A stretch of 64,000 bases of DNA from UBA4416 sp964543545 (GTDB lineage: Bacteria > Bacteroidota > Bacteroidia > B-17B0 > Aurantibacillaceae). Within the stretch, counting starts at the first letter, position 1; each line of letters begins with the position of its first letter. Made by a program: the position numbers and the translations under genes. Positions 60,894 to 64,000 of the stretch are shown piece after piece. The stretch covers positions 310,001 through 374,000 of the forward strand of contig CAZIYT010000004.1 of the NCBI GenBank assembly GCA_964543545.1, written 5' to 3'. The notes beneath the pieces are model-generated. The model was not told the origin of the DNA and searched no databases. It saw only the letters and a program-made list of their open reading frames with translations.

Positions 60894-61712
60894 ATGATGT
60901 ATAGTAAAAGAGACCTGCAACTATTAGTCATCAGCGATGTACACCTCGGTACCTACGGCTGCCACGCCAAAGAATTGCTGCATTACCTGAAAACGGTAAA
61001 CCCGAAAACCCTGGTGCTTAATGGCGACATCATTGATATGTGGAACTTCAGCAAAAGCTATTTTCCGGCTTCACACATGGATGTGCTGAGGCATATTATG
61101 AAGATGGCCAGCCAGGGCACGCGTGTCATCTATATTACCGGCAACCACGATGAGATGCTGCGGAAGTACACTGACCTTATCTTAGGGAACCTGGAAATCG
61201 TGGATAAGCTCCTGCTGAATATCGATGGTAAGTCGGCCTGGATCTTTCACGGGGATGTGTTCGATTCTTCAGTACATGGCTCGGCGAAGCTGCTGGCCAA
61301 GCTCGGGGGAAAGGGCTATGATCTGCTCATCCTCATCAACCGCTTTGTCAACTGGGTGCTTGAGCTCTTCGGCAGGGACAAGATGAGCTTTTCCAAAAAG
61401 GTGAAGGACAGCGTGAAGAAAGCGGTAGCCTTCGTCAGCAATTTCGAAAAGACGGCCACGGAAATCGCCATCGATAAAAATTACGATTATGTGATCTGCG
61501 GGCATATCCACGTTCCCCAGATCAAGGATGTGGTGACGCATAAGGGAAAGGTCACTTACCTGAACAGCGGCGACTGGATAGAGAACCTGACAGCCCTGGA
61601 ATACTATAAGGGGAAATGGGAAATATTCAGCTACGACAAAAATTACCTCGACCTGATTTATTCTACCGACAAGCCTGATGAGCAGGACATCGTTAAAAAA
61701 ATCTTAGCCTAA
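60894..61712 (+). CDS. LpxH-like UDP-2,3-diacylglucosamine diphosphatase family metallophosphoesterase
   Basis: I start this at the ATG at 60894 (MMYSKRDLQLLVISDVHLGT, 272 residues); ATG 60897 is equally possible. Calcineurin-like metal motifs are in order: D15-V-H17, G44-D45 in NGDIID, G83-N-H-D86, H119 in IFHGDVFD, and GHIH in CGHIHVPQ. LpxH-like enzymes cut UDP-diacylglucosamine to lipid X in lipid A synthesis, at the inner face of the inner membrane. The middle insert, about 140-175 (LLILINRFVNWVLELFGRD), fits a membrane-touching lid. The glycosyltransferase-like gene starts 13 bp after the stop, so the two form an operon. Confidence 0.85.
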   Translation: MMYSKRDLQLLVISDVHLGTYGCHAKELLHYLKTVNPKTLVLNGDIIDMWNFSKSYFPASHMDVLRHIMKMASQGTRVIYITGNHDEMLRKYTDLILGNLEIVDKLLLNIDGKSAWIFHGDVFDSSVHGSAKLLAKLGGKGYDLLILINRFVNWVLELFGRDKMSFSKKVKDSVKKAVAFVSNFEKTATEIAIDKNYDYVICGHIHVPQIKDVVTHKGKVTYLNSGDWIENLTALEYYKGKWEIFSYDKNYLDLIYSTDKPDEQDIVKKILA

Positions 61713-61725
61713 CTCCGTACAAGCC

Positions 61726-62721
61726 ATGAAAATATTTTACGCCGCACAAGCTACAGGCAACGGTCACGTGAGCCGTGCCACCCAGTTATATCCTTATCTG
61801 AAAAAATACGGAGAGGTCGATTTTTTTGTCAGTGGCAATAATTCCAACCTCGATTTCAACTTCCCGGTGAAATACCGGAGCAAAGGCTGCAGCCTTCATT
61901 ACAGCAAGTGTGGCGGGCTCAACTACTTTAGCATTGCGAAGAACATCCGGCCCCTGGCCATGTACAAGGATGCAGCCTCGCTGCCACTGGAGCAATACGA
62001 TATCATCATCAATGACTTTGATTTTGTGACTTCCCTGGCCTGTAAGCTGAAGAAGCTGCCATCCGTGCAGCTGGGCCACCAGGCCAGCTTTCAGTCGGAC
62101 CATACGCCGAGGCCTGATAAAAAAAGTCTGGTCGGCGAAACGATCCTGAAACATTATGCCCATGCCACCAAGCACATCGGCTTTCATTTCCAACCTTACG
62201 ATTCCTTTGTGCTGCCCCCGGTAATCAAGGAAGAATTCATTAATGCCACGGTGAGCGATCGCGGGCATATCACGGTTTATCTGCCTTCCTTCCAGGAGCA
62301 TTGCCTCCTGAATGCCTTCAGAAAATTGAAAGACCTGCAGTTTCACTGGTTTCTGAATGGAGTAACCGAGGTGACCGTGAAAGACAATATTACCTTTTAC
62401 CCGGTGAGCCAGCAATTCTTCAATGAGAGCCTGCTGAGCTGCCATGGCCTGATTACAGGCGGTGGCTTCGAAACGCCCTCTGAGGCGCTGTACCTGGGAA
62501 AAAAATTAATGAGCATTCCTATCCGCAATCACTATGAGCAGCAATGCAATGCCGCCGCCCTGAAAAAAATGGGGGTGATGGTGCTGGAAGATACGGATGA
62601 GTTTTTTGCGGATCATATTGTCAAATGGGTTGGAGCACCGGCGCTTGATACAAAGGTGAAAGCCAATTCCATCGATGATACCCTGCAGCTGCTGATAGAT
62701 ACGTATCCGAAACGGAGGTAG
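61726..62721 (+). CDS. Glycosyltransferase (GT-B fold, MGT/MurG-like)
   Basis: The product is 331 residues. The N-terminal half opens MKIFYAAQATGNGHVSRATQ, the GxGHxxR loop of GT1/GT28 enzymes. The second half has HGLITGGGFETPSEALYLGK, the nucleotide-sugar and acceptor signature with its Glu, and ends with SIPIRNHYEQQCNAAALKKM. It is cytosolic or loosely bound to the inner membrane. The donor and acceptor are unknown. Its place just after the LpxH-like gene suggests a glycolipid, but that is only positional evidence. Confidence 0.85.
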   Translation: MKIFYAAQATGNGHVSRATQLYPYLKKYGEVDFFVSGNNSNLDFNFPVKYRSKGCSLHYSKCGGLNYFSIAKNIRPLAMYKDAASLPLEQYDIIINDFDFVTSLACKLKKLPSVQLGHQASFQSDHTPRPDKKSLVGETILKHYAHATKHIGFHFQPYDSFVLPPVIKEEFINATVSDRGHITVYLPSFQEHCLLNAFRKLKDLQFHWFLNGVTEVTVKDNITFYPVSQQFFNESLLSCHGLITGGGFETPSEALYLGKKLMSIPIRNHYEQQCNAAALKKMGVMVLEDTDEFFADHIVKWVGAPALDTKVKANSIDDTLQLLIDTYPKRR

Positions 62722-62785
62722 CTTCGGTTTCGCTCAGCTACCGGTTTGCTTTCCGCCTGGTCTGGTGCCTGGCTGCCTTGCTGGT

Positions 62786-62871
62786 CAGACCTTGAAAGTC
62801 TGGCGCAACGCAAGCCTAAGTCTTAAATTTTTTCTGGTTTCTTCCGTTAGGAGTAAGACCTTGAAGGTCTT
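62786..62871. terminator. Two hairpins between convergent genes
   Basis: CAGACCTT-G-AAAGTCTG (62786-62802) and AAGACCTT-G-AAGGTCTT (62855-62871) are near-perfect palindromes of the same word family. A T-rich stretch (62828-62833) lies between. They separate the glycosyltransferase and response regulator genes. GACCTTGAA-type repeats are frequent between genes in this phylum. Confidence 0.5.
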
Positions 62872-62892
62872 GCAGGGTAAGCTGTACTGAGA

Positions 62893-63585
62893 TTAGAGGA
62901 AATCCCGGTTAATGGTATAACCAACCCCTTTGGATGTTTTGATGATGTCGTTGCCGAGGATGCGGCGGATATTCCGGATGTGGATATCGATGGTGCGGCT
63001 GTTGGCCACTTCGGGAGCGTTCCAGATGAGCCTGGCGAAATCCTGCCGGGTGAATACTTTGTGTGCGTTTTGAAACATCAGGTCGATCATTTCAAATTCT
63101 TTCCTGGGCAGGCTTATTTTTCCATTCTCGGTCACGATCAGGTATTGTTCCCTGTCTACAAAGAATTTCACGCTTTCCTCTTTTGCCTCCTGTTTATTCT
63201 GGGCATGCACATGTCTTTTTTTGAGGGTGCAGATCCTGGCTTCCAGGAGTATAGGTTTTACAGGCGTGGTGATGAAGTCATCGGCGCCGGCGTTGAAGGC
63301 TGTGATCTGGATGTAATCGTCCTGCTTGCTGGAGAAGATGATGATGAAAGGCTGTTCGATGTCTTTCAGGTTCCGGATGTCGGAGGTGATGGTTATGCCG
63401 TCCTTGTGTTTCAGGTCCAGCTCCAGGATCACGATGCTGACGCGGTTGGCATGAAGCTGTTTGAGTAATTCCTCTTCGTTCTTCACAAAAGCTACAGCAT
63501 ATTTTTTCTCTTCCAGAAACTCAACGATCTTTTTGATAGAAGGTTCTGAGTTTGAGCAAATGACGATATTAAAATCTTTATTCAT
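62893..63585 (-). CDS. OmpR-type response regulator with degenerate receiver domain
   Basis: The product is 230 residues. The C-terminal winged-helix domain (about 135-228) is typical OmpR/PhoB: ISLPRKEFEMIDLMFQNAHK, then SRTIDIHIRNIRRILGNDII and TSKGVGYTINRDF. The N-terminal receiver keeps the fold but lacks the usual catalytic residues. The acidic pair is N12-S13 (VICSNSEPS), the phospho-acceptor position is E55 in VILELDLKHKDG, and the switch Lys position is T107 in DDFITTPVKP. It may act without phosphorylation or as if always active. No kinase gene is adjacent. Confidence 0.92.
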   Translation of the reverse strand: MNKDFNIVICSNSEPSIKKIVEFLEEKKYAVAFVKNEEELLKQLHANRVSIVILELDLKHKDGITITSDIRNLKDIEQPFIIIFSSKQDDYIQITAFNAGADDFITTPVKPILLEARICTLKKRHVHAQNKQEAKEESVKFFVDREQYLIVTENGKISLPRKEFEMIDLMFQNAHKVFTRQDFARLIWNAPEVANSRTIDIHIRNIRRILGNDIIKTSKGVGYTINRDFL

Positions 63586-63630
63586 GCCTTCGTAGGAATT
63601 CGCAGCGTAGAGGGGTTTGCTTGGTTTAAA

Positions 63631-63658
63631 AAAACGCTCCCCCGGAGGGGAGCGTTTT
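63631..63658. terminator. Strong bidirectional terminator
   Basis: AAAACGCTCCCC (63631-63642) and GGGGAGCGTTTT (63647-63658) form a perfect 12-bp stem with a 4-nt loop. It lies 20 bp beyond the stop of the minus-strand gene at 63679. Confidence 0.95.
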
Positions 63659-63678
63659 TTCTGGTATTGAGGAATAAA

Positions 63679-64000
63679 TTATTTATTGATAACCAGTTTT
63701 TTGGTTTCTTTTACACCGTTTATATCAAGAGCAATGTAGTAAATGCCGTTTGATAAATCAGCAGTGTTCAGGCTGATGGTATTGTATCCTTTTTCGAAGC
63801 CGTTATTTTGAGCAGCAACAGATACGAGGTGACCTAATACATCATATACTTCAACCGATACATTCGCTTTTTCATTCATAGTGAAGGCTAAAGTCGTTTG
63901 GTTTCCTGCAGGGTTAGGGAAGATCACGAAAGCGGTTTCATTCGCTTTAGCTTCCTGGATGCCAACAAAGCCACCGGTGAACTGAGGTCCTGAGAAATCA
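63679..64000 (-). CDS. C-terminal end of a T9SS type A cargo protein, 5' part outside the window
   Basis: The frame is open to base 64000 and ends at 63679, so about 106 C-terminal residues are visible. After a short linker (FTGGFVGIQEAKANETAFVI) comes IFPNPAGNQTTLAFTMNEKA, VYDVLGHLVSVAAQNN and NGIYYIALDINGVKETKKLV, a complete type A sorting domain. The mature function cannot be judged because the start and main domains are not in the window. A strong terminator follows. Confidence 0.9.
   Translation of the reverse strand, partial: DFSGPQFTGGFVGIQEAKANETAFVIFPNPAGNQTTLAFTMNEKANVSVEVYDVLGHLVSVAAQNNGFEKGYNTISLNTADLSNGIYYIALDINGVKETKKLVINK

Noticed and set aside
62780..62875. Repeated GACCTTGAA words, checked as a CRISPR or IS end
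   Set aside because: Only two short palindromes are present, without regular spacing or a transposase. They are common intergenic words.
1..64000. Prophage, insertion sequence or integrative element
   Set aside because: I saw no transposase, integrase, phage structural gene or direct-repeat attachment site. The tRNA-Gln gene is intact, with no repeat of its 3' end noticed.

Overview
The window is a chromosomal stretch of a Bacteroidota bacterium. Three things point there: at least six proteins end in type IX secretion (T9SS) sorting domains (type A, or the gliding-associated type B), promoters match the TTTG / TAnnTTTG form, and genes lack clear Shine-Dalgarno sites. The family content agrees: DUF2723, SBBP propellers, a PNGase F-like amidase, LytS/LytTR pairs, a PorE-like OmpA protein and twin cytochrome oxidase subunit III genes. 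I cannot name the genus. There is one tRNA (Gln, TTG) and no rRNA, CRISPR array, transposase or prophage.

Layout. 1-10.4 kb holds a truncated subtilase, two unknown exported proteins, EttA, an AEC carrier, DUF1304/DUF3467, HtpG and FabH. 10.6-15.3 kb holds an alpha-solenoid protein, an alpha/beta-hydrolase-caspase fusion and a RhuM protein; this is the most accessory-looking part. 15.8-23.9 kb holds an exported PHP-type metallohydrolase, tRNA-Gln, a DUF2723 membrane glycosyltransferase, a 78-residue gene coupled to proC, a small membrane protein and an exported glutathione peroxidase. 24.1-27.0 kb is a heme O synthase and cytochrome oxidase operon (cyoE, two subunit III genes, subunit IV) without subunits I and II. 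27.3-39.3 kb is a surface and secretion block: an SBBP propeller, a PNGase F-like enzyme, a LytTR regulator with a large propeller histidine kinase, and two tandem type B T9SS paralogues divergent from the kinase. 39.3-50.6 kb is mostly housekeeping: a SanA/YdcF protein, a UbiA prenyltransferase, YicC, isoaspartyl peptidase, RibD, EamA, YigZ, an HhH protein, a 16-residue repeat protein, a class III aminotransferase, DacB, a small lipoprotein and a TrmN6-like methylase. 50.7-64 kb holds a TPR protein, a PorE-like OmpA protein followed directly by a histidine kinase, a glycine-rich T9SS cargo, an AsmA-like protein, an SRPBCC protein, an LpxH-like phosphoesterase with a glycosyltransferase, a response regulator with a degenerate receiver, and the end of another T9SS cargo.

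The intergenic DNA is rich in repeats. The best non-coding signal is an inverted-repeat leader of about 60 bp. It occurs three times, always about 25-30 bp before a start codon and in the same orientation to the gene: fabH, the glutathione peroxidase and the isoaspartyl peptidase. A different repeat of about 105 bp occurs twice, and many convergent gene pairs are separated by strong hairpin terminators. The caspase fusion next to RhuM, the shared leader, the degenerate response regulator and the PorE-like/kinase pair are the observations most worth following. I did not find one clear, complete new system.
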